Made by a program: the position numbers and the translations under genes. Positions 6,346 to 13,868 of a stretch of 21,979 nt of DNA are shown in pieces. Origin of the DNA: Pseudolysinimonas_A sp041984585 (lineage in GTDB: Bacteria > Actinomycetota > Actinomycetes > Actinomycetales > Microbacteriaceae); contig JBHIXX010000040.1 of NCBI GenBank assembly GCA_041984585.1, forward strand, positions 1 to 21,979. The letters are read 5' to 3'. The notes under the pieces are model-generated. The model was not told the DNA's origin and did not search any database. It saw only the letters and a program-made list of their open reading frames with translations. Position 1 is the first letter of the stretch, and the number at the start of each line of letters is the position of its first letter.

Positions 6346-8007
6346 TCACGCGGCCATGGGGGCGAGCACGGACTCGGCCGCCGTTCCGGCCGCCCAGGTC
6401 ACGAACCCGCCGTCGAGGTTGACGGCGTCGATGCCCTCCTGCAGCAGCAGCCGCAGGGCCGTGTGGGCGCCCTGCCCGACGCGGCAGTGGACGACGACGC
6501 GGCGACCGCGGAGGTCGTCGACGCGGGCGCGCAGCTCCTCCACCGGCACCCACTCGGCGCCGGGGATCGCCCCCTCGGCGAGCTGCCCCTTCGCCCGCAC
6601 GTCGAGGAACGTCGCGCCGGCCTCGAGCTCGCGCTCCAGCTCGTGCCACTGGATGCTGCGGTCGAGCCCCGTGCGCAGGTTGTCGGCCACGTAGCCGAGC
6701 ATGTTGATCGGGTCCTTCGCGGATCCGAACTGCGGGGCGTAGGCCAGCTCGAGGTCCATCAGACCGCTCGCCGGGATGCCGCCGGCCATCGCGGTCGCGA
6801 GCACGTCGATGCGGGTGTCGACGCCGTTCTCGCCGACCGCCTGGGCGCCCAGGATGGTGTCGGTCGCCGGGTCGACGAGCAGCTTCAGCGACAGCGAGGT
6901 CGCGCCGGGGTAGTAGCCGGCGTGCTGGGTCGGGTGGGTGTGGATGACGCGCACCGGCATCCCGGCGGCCCGCAGCTCCCGCTCGGTGGCGCCGACGGAC
7001 GCCGCCGCGAGCCCGAACACCGAGATGATCGCGGTGCCGACGAGGGCGCGGTCGTCCACCTCGTCACCGGCGATGATGTCGGCGACGAGTCGACCCTGGC
7101 GGTTCGCGGGCCCGGCGAGCGCGACGAGCCGGGCCGCCCCGGTGCGGGCGTCGACCTTCTCGGCGACGTCGCCGAGGGCGTGGATGGCCGGGTCGTCGGT
7201 GCGCAGCCGCGCGTCGACGGCGATGCCCCCGGTCGCGCCGATCGTCAAGCCCGCCTCGGCCGCGATCCCGGTGTCGGGCCGCACGCCCACGGCGGCGACC
7301 ACGAGGTCGGCCGCGACCGCGGTGCCGTCGTCGAGCACCACGGTGTCCGCGCCGACTGCGGTGGCGGTGGTGGCGAGGCGCAGGTCGACGCCGTGCGCGC
7401 GCATCCGCTCGGCCACCGGATGGGCCATCTCGGCGTCGAGCGTGCCGAGCACCTGCGGCGCGGACTGCACGACGGTCACCGCCAGCCCCCGCTTCACCAG
7501 GTTCTCGGCGACCTCGATGCCGACGTAGCCGGCGCCCATCACGACGGCCGAGCGCGCGCCGGCGTCGAGCCCGGCGACGATGCCGTCGAGGTCGGCGAGG
7601 TCGCGCAGCACGTGGGCCCGCTCCACGCCGGGGATGGCGGGTCGCACGGGGGCCGCGCCCATGGCGAGCACGAGCTGGTCGTAGCCCTCGGAGTACTCGG
7701 TACCGTCGGCGCGGCGGACGGTGACGGTCTTCGCGGCGCGGTCGATGGCGACGACCTCCGAGCGAACGCGCACGTCGAGGCCGAAGCGGCGCCCGAGCCG
7801 CTCCGGCGTCTGCAGCACGAGTGACGACCGCTCGGGGATGACGTCGCTCAGGTGGTAGGGCAGCCCGCAGTTGGCGAACGAGACGTCGGCGCCGCGCTCG
7901 AGCACGACGATGCGCGCGTTCTCGTCGCGGCGGCGCAGGCGGGTCGCGGCGGACATGCCGGCGGCGACGCCTCCGACGATGATGGTGGTGCCGGTGTCAC
8001 GGCTCAT
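6346..8007 (-). CDS. CoA-disulfide reductase/persulfide reductase-like flavoprotein fused to a rhodanese domain
   Basis: 553 residues. The FAD-binding start is IIVGGVAAGMSAATRLRR (residues 9-26). The redox-active Cys47 in SFANCGLPYH is the single catalytic Cys of the CoA-disulfide reductase branch. The NAD(P)H site GAGYVG is at 158-163. GDVAEK marks the second FAD motif and YAPQFGSAKDPINMLG the dimerisation domain. The last ~100 residues are a rhodanese domain with active-site Cys508 in HCRVGQGAH. This CoADR-RHD layout is known for NAD(P)H-dependent reduction of CoA-disulfide, CoA-persulfide or polysulfide. First gene of the operon with rhodanese and CstR-like repressor, fitting sulfide/persulfide homeostasis. 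ATG start at 8007; GAGAGGA lies ~11 bases upstream, rather far. Which disulfide or persulfide is the physiological substrate cannot be read from sequence. Confidence 0.93.
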   Translation of the reverse strand: MSRDTGTTIIVGGVAAGMSAATRLRRRDENARIVVLERGADVSFANCGLPYHLSDVIPERSSLVLQTPERLGRRFGLDVRVRSEVVAIDRAAKTVTVRRADGTEYSEGYDQLVLAMGAAPVRPAIPGVERAHVLRDLADLDGIVAGLDAGARSAVVMGAGYVGIEVAENLVKRGLAVTVVQSAPQVLGTLDAEMAHPVAERMRAHGVDLRLATTATAVGADTVVLDDGTAVAADLVVAAVGVRPDTGIAAEAGLTIGATGGIAVDARLRTDDPAIHALGDVAEKVDARTGAARLVALAGPANRQGRLVADIIAGDEVDDRALVGTAIISVFGLAAASVGATERELRAAGMPVRVIHTHPTQHAGYYPGATSLSLKLLVDPATDTILGAQAVGENGVDTRIDVLATAMAGGIPASGLMDLELAYAPQFGSAKDPINMLGYVADNLRTGLDRSIQWHELERELEAGATFLDVRAKGQLAEGAIPGAEWVPVEELRARVDDLRGRRVVVHCRVGQGAHTALRLLLQEGIDAVNLDGGFVTWAAGTAAESVLAPMAA

Positions 8008-8057
8008 CGGACTGCACTTCCTCTCGGGCGGGACCGTCGGCCGACCGTCCCATCAGG

Positions 8058-8077
8058 ATACCCCCATGGGTATATTA
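8058..8077 (-). promoter_or_regulatory. CsoR/CstR-type operator overlapping the sulfur operon -10
   Basis: ATACCC-CCAT-GGGTAT inverted repeat at 8058-8073, the C/G-run flanked by A/T typical of CsoR-family operators. On the minus strand TAATAT (8077-8072) is a good -10 that overlaps the repeat, placing the transcription start inside it, about 58 bases before the ATG at 8007. No convincing -35 is visible. Binding by the product of 5685-5969 is inference from family and position. Confidence 0.75.
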
Positions 8078-8152
8078 CACACGCCGCCGCCTGGCCCGCC
8101 GCCTCGCGGCGGCACCAGGCCCGGCGCCCAGGGATCGCCGGGTCGGCCGGGT

Positions 8153-8168
8153 CTAGGCTCGGCCCGTG
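8153..8168 (+). promoter_or_regulatory. Leaderless promoter of the mscS gene
   Basis: TAGGCT (8153-8158) fits an actinobacterial -10 and lies seven bases before the GTG start at 8166. No Shine-Dalgarno sequence is present, so transcription probably begins at the start codon. The same TAG-x-CT / seven-base spacing occurs before the tesB start at 19512. Confidence 0.6.
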
Positions 8169-9167
8169 GACTGGAACGCCTGGTGGGACGCCGTCGTCGC
8201 CTTCATGGCCACGGCCTGGAGCGTCCCCGTGCGCATCGCGCTGATCGTGCTCGGCGCGATCGTCATCCGGGTGATCCTGCAGTTCGTCATCCGCCGCGTC
8301 GTCAACCGCGTCGTGCACGGCGTGAAGAAGAAGCACGCGGCCCCCGACACCGAGGCGCTGCAGGCCTCGCCGCTGGCCGCCGTGCGCATCGTGCAGCGCA
8401 CCCGCGCGCTGGGCGGGGTGCTGAGCAGCACGGTGACGACCCTCGTCGTGCTGGTCGCGCTCATCCTCGTCATCTCGGCGATCGATCCCAGCGCCACCGG
8501 CGCGTTCTCGCTCATCACGGCCGCGCTCGGCGCCGGCCTCGGCTTCGGCGCCCAGAACGTCGTGCGCGACGTGCTGTCCGGCCTGTTCATGGTGGCCGAG
8601 GACCAGCTCGGGGTGGGCGACGTCGTCGACCTCGGATCGGCGACCGGCGTGGTCGAGGCGGTCGGCATCCGGATCACCACCGTCCGCGACGTCAACGGCA
8701 CCCTCTGGTACGTGCGCAACGGCGAGATCACCCGCGTCGGCAACATGTCGCAGGGCTGGGCCCGGGTGATCATCGACCTCGCCGTGCCCTACGACGCCGA
8801 CATCGACACGGTGCAGAGCCGTCTGCTCGAGGTCGCCACCGCGATGCGCGACGAGGCGAAGTGGCGGCGATTCATCCTCGAGAGCCCCGAGGTATGGGGC
8901 ATCGAGTCGATCTCGGCCGACGCGATCGTCATCCGGCTCGTGGTGAAGACGCGCACCGGATCGAAGGACGACGTGGCCCGCGAGCTGCGCGCTCGGCTGA
9001 AGCGCGCGATCGACGACCTCGGCATCCGCCTGCCGTCGCTGTCGACCATCGTGCTGAGCGGCGCCGAGGGGGCGGCTTCCGTGCGCGGCGCCCGGCCCCC
9101 GAAGACCACCGAGACGCCCGTGCTCCCCCACCTTGCCCAGCCGAAGGGCGGCGGCAAGTCGTCCTGA
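8166..9167 (+). CDS. MscS-family mechanosensitive ion channel
   Basis: 333-residue small-conductance channel that releases solutes on hypo-osmotic shock. Membrane helices at about 22-42, 83-106 and 112-142. The third, ITAALGAGLGFGAQNVVRDV (117-136), is the Gly/Ala-packed pore helix of MscS; GLFMVAEDQLGVGDVVDLG leads into the cytoplasmic beta domain, followed by the alpha/beta cage region to ~290. The last ~40 residues are Pro/Lys-rich, probably disordered, ending GGGKSS. GTG start with an apparent -10 seven bases upstream, hence leaderless translation. It is divergent from the sulfur operon and followed after 111 bases by the truncated hemoglobin gene on the same strand. Confidence 0.95.
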   Translation: MDWNAWWDAVVAFMATAWSVPVRIALIVLGAIVIRVILQFVIRRVVNRVVHGVKKKHAAPDTEALQASPLAAVRIVQRTRALGGVLSSTVTTLVVLVALILVISAIDPSATGAFSLITAALGAGLGFGAQNVVRDVLSGLFMVAEDQLGVGDVVDLGSATGVVEAVGIRITTVRDVNGTLWYVRNGEITRVGNMSQGWARVIIDLAVPYDADIDTVQSRLLEVATAMRDEAKWRRFILESPEVWGIESISADAIVIRLVVKTRTGSKDDVARELRARLKRAIDDLGIRLPSLSTIVLSGAEGAASVRGARPPKTTETPVLPHLAQPKGGGKSS

Positions 9168-9178
9168 CTGCGCACCGA

Positions 9179-9204
9179 GGCCGGGCGCCGATCCGCGCCG
9201 GGCC
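9179..9204 (+). terminator. Possible hairpin terminator after mscS
   Basis: Arms 9179-9188 and 9195-9204 form five inner and four outer base pairs around one G-G mismatch with a six-base loop, eleven bases after the mscS stop. No T-run. It may only reduce readthrough into the globin gene. Confidence 0.35.
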
Positions 9205-9278
9205 CGAGGTCCCGGCGTTCCCGCCGCGCGGCGGGCTACCGTGGACGAGCGGGGCAGGACGCCCCGCGAGGAGGTCCC

Positions 9279-9701
9279 GTGAGCAACGTCACCCTGCGAT
9301 CCGGCCCCGGCGGCGAGGCCGTCGGCGGCAACTTCTGGGAGCGCGTGGGCGGTCGCCCCACCTTCGAGAAGCTGGTCCGCAAGTTCTACGAGGGCGTCGC
9401 CGACGACGAGGTGCTGCGGCCGATGTACCCGGAGGACGACCTCGAGGGCGCCATCCAGCGACTCACCGGCTTCCTCGAGCAGTACTGGGGCGGTCCGGGC
9501 ACCTACAGCGAGGAGCGCGGCCACCCGCGGCTCCGGATGCGCCACCTGCCGTTCAAGGTCAACCCGGATGCCCGCGACCGCTGGCTGGCCTACATGCGCG
9601 TCGCCGTCAACGACCTGCACCTCGCCCCGCTCGACGAGGCGGAGCTGTGGAGCTACCTCGACCGCGCCGCCCACGCGATGGTGAACACGTTCGAGGAGTA
9701 G
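9279..9701 (+). CDS. glbO: Group II truncated hemoglobin (TrHbO)
   Basis: 140-residue 2-on-2 globin that binds heme and O2/NO. Key residues line up with Mycobacterium tuberculosis TrHbO at a constant offset of 14: Tyr37 (B10), Tyr50 (CD1), proximal His89 (F8, in RMRHLPF) and Trp102 (G8), the group II hallmark. QYWGGPGTYSEERGHP is the usual E-F region. The extra N-terminal residues give a short polar extension (MSNVTLRSGPGGEAVGG). The GTG start at 9279 is fixed by AGGAGG at 9269-9274. A possible -10 TACCGT lies at 9237-9242. Likely role: oxygen or NO handling near the respiratory chain, inferred from family. Confidence 0.96.
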   Translation: MSNVTLRSGPGGEAVGGNFWERVGGRPTFEKLVRKFYEGVADDEVLRPMYPEDDLEGAIQRLTGFLEQYWGGPGTYSEERGHPRLRMRHLPFKVNPDARDRWLAYMRVAVNDLHLAPLDEAELWSYLDRAAHAMVNTFEE

Positions 9702-9706
9702 CCCGC

Positions 9707-9739
9707 CTGCGGCCGCCGCCCGATCGACGACGGCCGCAG
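9707..9739. terminator. Bidirectional hairpin terminator between glbO and the NmrA gene
   Basis: Perfect nine-bp inverted repeat CTGCGGCCG / CGGCCGCAG (9707-9715 and 9731-9739) with a 15-base loop between the stops of two convergent genes. It can act in both directions. No T-run. Confidence 0.65.
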
Positions 9740-9746
9740 CAGGGGC

Positions 9747-10595
9747 TCAGGCCGCGGCCAGCGTCTCGGCGAGCGGCGTCGCCGGGCGACCGATGAGGCG
9801 CTCCAGGTCGTCGGGCGCGTCGGCGAGCGCCCCGTCGCGGATGCCGGAGTCGAGCGCGGCGACGAAGCCCGCGGTGCCCGCGTCGAGGCCCACCGACTCG
9901 AGGATGGCGACGTGCTCGTCGGTCGAGACGGGCCGATACGCGACCTCGCGCCCGACGACGGCGCCGATCGTCGCGGCGAGGTCGTCGAACGACCACGACG
10001 CGCCGCCGAGCTCGTAGACGTTGCCGGCGTGCCCCTCCTCGCTGAGCACGGCCGCCGCGGCGGCGGCGTAGTCGACGCGGCTCGCGCTCGCCACGCGGCC
10101 GTCGCCGGCGCTCGCCACCACCTCGCCGGTGGCCCGCGCCTGCTCGACCGTCGACAGGTAGTTCTCGGAGTACCACGAGTTGCGCAGCGCCACCCACGGG
10201 ACGCCGGATGCCGCGAGCAACTCCTCGGTCGCCTTGTGGTCGGGGGCGAGCGGCAGCGGCGACGTGTCGGCGCGGAAGATGCTCGTGTAGGCGATCAGCC
10301 CGACCCCGGCGCGCGCTGCGGCGTCGATGACGGCGCGGTGCTGCTCCAGCCGCGCACCCGGGTCCGTGCCGGAGACCAGCAGCATCCGGTCGACTCCGTC
10401 GAGGGCGGCCTCGACCGAGGCGGCGTCGTCGTAGTCGAGACGGGCCACCGCGACCCCGCTCTCCGCGAGGTCGGCGAGCGACTCCGGGCGGCGCGAGGTG
10501 GCGACGACGCCGGCGGGGGCGACGCCCCGATCGAGCAGCGCGTCGACGACGAGGCGGCCGAGGTGGCCGGAGGCGGCGGTGACGAGGATCGTCAT
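9747..10595 (-). CDS. NmrA/QOR2-type NAD(P)H:quinone oxidoreductase (atypical SDR)
   Basis: 282-residue atypical short-chain dehydrogenase. The N-terminal nucleotide motif TAASGHLG (residues 6-13) is the GxxGxxG variant of the NmrA/QOR2 (YtfG) group; ALRNSWYSENYL is a typical mid-domain segment, and no YxxxK catalytic pair is apparent, as expected. These enzymes reduce quinones with NADPH. ATG at 10595 with AAGGA seven bases upstream. The gene is divergent from an HxlR/DUF24 regulator 101 bases away, the same arrangement of partners as QorR with qor2 in Corynebacterium glutamicum, so regulation by oxidants such as quinones or diamide is likely. Substrate remains inferred. Confidence 0.92.
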   Translation of the reverse strand: MTILVTAASGHLGRLVVDALLDRGVAPAGVVATSRRPESLADLAESGVAVARLDYDDAASVEAALDGVDRMLLVSGTDPGARLEQHRAVIDAAARAGVGLIAYTSIFRADTSPLPLAPDHKATEELLAASGVPWVALRNSWYSENYLSTVEQARATGEVVASAGDGRVASASRVDYAAAAAAVLSEEGHAGNVYELGGASWSFDDLAATIGAVVGREVAYRPVSTDEHVAILESVGLDAGTAGFVAALDSGIRDGALADAPDDLERLIGRPATPLAETLAAA

Positions 10596-10667
10596 GAGGG
10601 GTCCTTCCGTGCGGAGCGATGGTCCCCCACGACAACCCGGGGCGCCCCGTCGCACATTCCCGGACGG

Positions 10668-10693
10668 GGGTACCCACTTTTCGGTAAGTTACT
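10668..10693. promoter_or_regulatory. Putative operator region of the QorR-like regulator
   Basis: Stacked inverted repeats sit between the divergent genes: GGGTACCC (10668-10675), TACC-N8-GGTA (10671-10686) and GTAA-G-TTAC (10684-10692). TAAGTT at 10685-10690 could be the -10 of a leaderless regulator transcript starting at GTG 10697. Assignment to the HxlR protein is inference. Confidence 0.45.
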
Positions 10694-10696
10694 GCC

Positions 10697-11061
10697 GTGA
10701 ACGTCAGCACCCCCTCCGCACACGTGCGGCCGCCGATGCTCTGGCGAACTGCCCGAGCCGCACCGTGCTCGATCACGTGACGAGCAAGTGGGGCGTGCTC
10801 GTGCTGCTCGCCCTCATCCCCGGCACCCTGCGCTGGAGCGAGCTCCGCCGCGAAGTGGAGGGCATCAGCGAGAAGATGCTCGCCTCCACCCTGCGCACAC
10901 TCGAGGCCGACGGCCTGGTGGCGCGCGAGGCGTTCCCGACGATCCCGCCGCGGGTCGAGTACCGCCTCACCGCCCGCGGGCGCGAACTCACCGACCGCCT
11001 CGAGCCGCTCATGGGCTGGATCGCGGCGAACGCCGACGACATCCTCGCCGCCGGATCCTGA
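10697..11061 (+). CDS. HxlR/DUF24-family redox-sensing regulator (QorR-like), apparent frameshift near the N-terminus
   Basis: Winged-helix repressor. CPSRTVLDHVTSKWGVLVLL, then LRWSELRREVEGISEKMLAS and TLRTLEADGLVARE, are diagnostic of HxlR/DUF24. The Cys before PSRTVLD is the conserved thiol switch in QorR, HypR and YodB. Start problem: the frame holding the HTH has no good start near the expected N-terminus. The GTG at 10697, six bases after TAAGTT, reads MNVSTPSAHVR in another frame; joining the frames at about 10727-10730 (one missing base in a GCGGCC run) gives a normal protein of ~121 residues with Cys19. Otherwise the first in-frame start with a likely size is GTG 10765 (98 residues, no Cys, no ribosome site), or starts at 10594/10609 with a long foreign leader. 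Coordinates span the reconstructed gene. Divergent from the quinone oxidoreductase it should control. Confidence 0.8.
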
Positions 11062-11095
11062 GCCGGATCGCTGCGCTCCACCCAGTCTCGGCGCC

Positions 11096-12811
11096 TCAGA
11101 CGGCCCGCCTCCGGAAGACGGCCGCCGCCGCCGCCAGCGCGACGGTCGCCCACACGGCGAGCACCAGCAGCGCTTGATCAGGGTTCGTCTGAACCACCCC
11201 TCCGTCGAGCATCCAGGGGAACCAGGAGTTCGGCGGGAGCGGCTGCGCCGCGGCGACCGGGGCGGGGAACGCCTCGTCGAGGTTCGCCAGCCAGACGAGC
11301 GGAGTCCCCCGAGTGGCCGTCTGGAGGGGACTCAGCACCGTGTGGCTGAGGACCAGAACGCCGACCACGACGCCGAGCGCGGCCACCGCCGACCGGGCGA
11401 TGACGGCGAACGCGAAGCCGAGTAACGCCACCAAGGCGCCGACGAGGGTGCTCCGCGTCAGCGTCTCCGCCAGCGCGGGTGTCGCGGTCGCGGGCAGCCC
11501 CGACTCGCTCAGGACGAGCGTCGCGCCCAGGGCCGCGATCGCATGCGCGGTCGCCCCCGCCGCGAGGCCGGCCACTCCGACGATGACGGCTTTGGCGGTC
11601 AGCAGCCGGAGGCGGCGGGGGACGACCGTGACGGTGGCGTGGATCGACCGCGTCGAATACTCAGAGGCGACGGCCCAGACTCCGAAGACGGCGAGAAGGA
11701 GTTGGGCCATTCCCAGCCCCGAGAGGACCGCGCTCGTCTGCTCGTTCTCGACGAGGGTGAGCAGGTCGGCCTCCGAGCCGGCCCGCGCGACGAGCGCCTC
11801 CGCATCCGCCCTCCCGGATCGGAGCACGGCCACGAGCGGTGCGACGAGAATCGTCGCGCCGATCACCACGCGGGCCCGGGGCAGCGTCCGCAGCTTCAGC
11901 CACTCCGCCGCGAGGACCGCCACGAGGCCACCGTCCCTTTCCGACCGCGCGACTCGACCCGCGCGCGGCGGCCGCCGTGGACGCCGCCGCTCCCGCGACC
12001 CCACGACCGCACTGACGTCGCGACCGACCAGGACGAGCGCCGCGGCGAGGCCGACGACCGCCCACGCCAGCACGACAACGAGCCCCGCTCCGGGTGGGAG
12101 GGTCGAGACGGGGACGCTCTCGAGCGTGAATGCGGTCGCCGGATGCCGGGTGACCGCCGCCTGGACCCCGGCCGCCGGGAGCAGCGAGGTGAGCGCGGCC
12201 CCGCCGCCGACCAGCCCGATGCCCGCGGGAGCGAGGGCGAGCAGGACCGCGAGTTGGGTACCCCCGCCGAGGATCGTCCGAGAGGCGACCCCCGCCGCGA
12301 CGCCGAGCACAGAGAAGCCAAGGGCGCAGAGCGCACCGGACGCGACCATCCCGACGAGCACGTGGACGAGCTCGTCCGTGATCGGCGCGCGGGTGAACGC
12401 GACCCCGGCGAGCGCCGCGAGAACGAATCCCCCCGAAACAGCCGCCCACGACGTCCCGGCGACCACGAGGCATTTGGCGAGCACGACACTCCGGCGCCGC
12501 GGCACAGCCGCCAGGGTCGTCGCCCACGAGCCCGCCGTGCGCTCGGACGACATCGCCAGAAGCCCGAGGAGCGCCGCCAGGAAGGCGGCCGGCAAGGCGC
12601 CGAGCGCGACGGCCTCGAACACCGCTGCCGAGTCCGACTCCGCCGCAGTCGCGCCCACCGCTGCCGCGCCGCGCGCCACCCCGAGCGCAGCGGGTACCGC
12701 GACCATCCCGAGCACGACGAGCCACGGCGCGCGCAGTGACGCGACCTTGAGGCGCTCGGAGCGCACGACGTCGGCGAATCGCACGGGCTTCGCCTCGACG
12801 GGCGCGGTCAC
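11096..12811 (-). CDS. ABC-2 type permease, two duplicated halves fused in one chain
   Basis: 571-residue polytopic protein with about twelve hydrophobic segments in two similar halves. Each half opens with an amphipathic segment before helix 1 (RSERLKVASLRAPW near residue 17; AAEWLKLRTLPRARVV near 310) and has a matching loop after helix 2: SERTAGSWATTLAAVPRRRS versus SEYSTRSIHATVTVVPRRLR. The halves are joined by an Arg-rich linker (RERRRPRRPPRAGRVARSER). ABC-2 exporters usually work as dimers of six-helix subunits; here one chain supplies both. The GTG start at 12811 overlaps the ATPase stop as GTGA, so expression is coupled. Substrate unknown. Codon choice in this operon is a little less strict than in pepN, possibly foreign origin. 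Confidence 0.88.
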   Translation of the reverse strand: MTAPVEAKPVRFADVVRSERLKVASLRAPWLVVLGMVAVPAALGVARGAAAVGATAAESDSAAVFEAVALGALPAAFLAALLGLLAMSSERTAGSWATTLAAVPRRRSVVLAKCLVVAGTSWAAVSGGFVLAALAGVAFTRAPITDELVHVLVGMVASGALCALGFSVLGVAAGVASRTILGGGTQLAVLLALAPAGIGLVGGGAALTSLLPAAGVQAAVTRHPATAFTLESVPVSTLPPGAGLVVVLAWAVVGLAAALVLVGRDVSAVVGSRERRRPRRPPRAGRVARSERDGGLVAVLAAEWLKLRTLPRARVVIGATILVAPLVAVLRSGRADAEALVARAGSEADLLTLVENEQTSAVLSGLGMAQLLLAVFGVWAVASEYSTRSIHATVTVVPRRLRLLTAKAVIVGVAGLAAGATAHAIAALGATLVLSESGLPATATPALAETLTRSTLVGALVALLGFAFAVIARSAVAALGVVVGVLVLSHTVLSPLQTATRGTPLVWLANLDEAFPAPVAAAQPLPPNSWFPWMLDGGVVQTNPDQALLVLAVWATVALAAAAAVFRRRAV

Positions 12812-13722
12812 GGCCCCTCGGGCGCCGAGTACTCGACGTGGCGGCGGGTGATCTCCTGATAGGCGGACTCGAGCGACTGCGGCTCCAAGCGCAGCTCCTC
12901 CAGCGGGATGCCGGCAGCTGCCGCGATCCCCCCGATGTCCCTCGCCGTGAGCCCGGTCACGCGGAGCGACCGCCCCTCGGTCGTCGCCCGGCCCCCGTCC
13001 TCGGCGATCGCCGCGGCGAGGTCGCCGAGCCGCGAGGTCGTCGCCAGGACCGCCGCCGGAGCGCCTCGGACCGCATCCGGAAGGTCTCGGAGCGGACTCT
13101 CGACGAGCACACGGCCCCGACCGATGATCACGACGTCGTCGGCGATCAGCTCGAGCTCCGAGATGAGATGCGACGAGAGGAGCACGGCCGCGTCGTCCGC
13201 CACCAGCGCGCGCACGAACCGGCGGAACCACTGCACGCCCTCCGGGTCGAGGCCGTTGAGGGGCTCGTCGAAGATGTACGTCCGCGGGTCACCGAGCATC
13301 GCCGCGGCGATGCCCAGTCGCTGTCGCATCCCGAGCGAGAACCCGCCGACCCGCTGGCCCGCGACCTCGCTGAGCCCGACCGATTCGAGAACGTCGTCCA
13401 CGCGCGTGTCGGGAATCCGGTGGGTCAGGGCGAGGGACCGAAGGTGGTCGAAGGCCGAGCGACCCGGGTGGACCGCGCCGGCGTCGAGAAGGGCCCCGAG
13501 GTGCCGCAGAGGGGCACCCAGTGTCGGATACGGGACGCCGTCCACGAGGGCCTCACCCGACGTCGGAGCGTCGAGCCCGAGGATGACGCGCATCGTCGTG
13601 GTCTTCCCCGACCCGTTGGGGCCGAGGAACGCCGTCACACGACCCGGCAGCGCCCGGAACGAGACCCGATCGAGCGCCAGGCGCGCGCCGAACCTCTTCG
13701 ATAGTTCGCGGACTTCGATCAC
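12808..13722 (-). CDS. ABC transporter ATP-binding protein (DrrA/CcmA-like)
   Basis: 304 residues. Walker A GPNGSGKTT at 34-42, signature loop FSLGMRQRL at 128-136 (SLGM in place of the usual SGGQ), Walker B YIFDEP at 149-154 with LNGLDP D-loop, and switch His185 in LLSSHLISELE. The C-terminal ~90 residues form the usual DrrA-type tail. It energises the overlapping duplicated permease, probably for export of a drug, peptide or lipid; the substrate cannot be told. Start: GTG at 13722 with AGGAGG seven bases upstream. Contains rare codons such as CTA and AGG near the start (ELSKRF), unlike the housekeeping genes around it. Divergent from the FAD-binding dehydrogenase gene. Confidence 0.95.
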   Translation of the reverse strand: MIEVRELSKRFGARLALDRVSFRALPGRVTAFLGPNGSGKTTTMRVILGLDAPTSGEALVDGVPYPTLGAPLRHLGALLDAGAVHPGRSAFDHLRSLALTHRIPDTRVDDVLESVGLSEVAGQRVGGFSLGMRQRLGIAAAMLGDPRTYIFDEPLNGLDPEGVQWFRRFVRALVADDAAVLLSSHLISELELIADDVVIIGRGRVLVESPLRDLPDAVRGAPAAVLATTSRLGDLAAAIAEDGGRATTEGRSLRVTGLTARDIGGIAAAAGIPLEELRLEPQSLESAYQEITRRHVEYSAPEGP

Positions 13723-13775
13723 GGCCTGCCTCCTCGAGACGAACGCGCGCGCGACAACGGCCTGGAGTCGGCTTC

Positions 13776-13804
13776 AGGCTAGTCACGACGCGCAACGCCG
13801 TGAA
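13776..13804 (-). promoter_or_regulatory. Possible promoter of the ABC transporter operon
   Basis: On the minus strand TTCACG (13804-13799) and TAGCCT (13781-13776) are 17 bases apart; transcription would start about 47 bases before the GTG at 13722. The -35 match is partial. Confidence 0.4.
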
Positions 13805-13868
13805 GTGAGCGTCGCTCGCCGACGCGCCGCAGACCGGCATACTGGAACGACGACCAGGGAGTGACGCG

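Noticed and set aside
6335..6353. Ten-base tandem repeat GTCACGCGG across the CoADR-rhodanese stop codon
   Set aside because: Only two copies and partly coding; no evidence of function.
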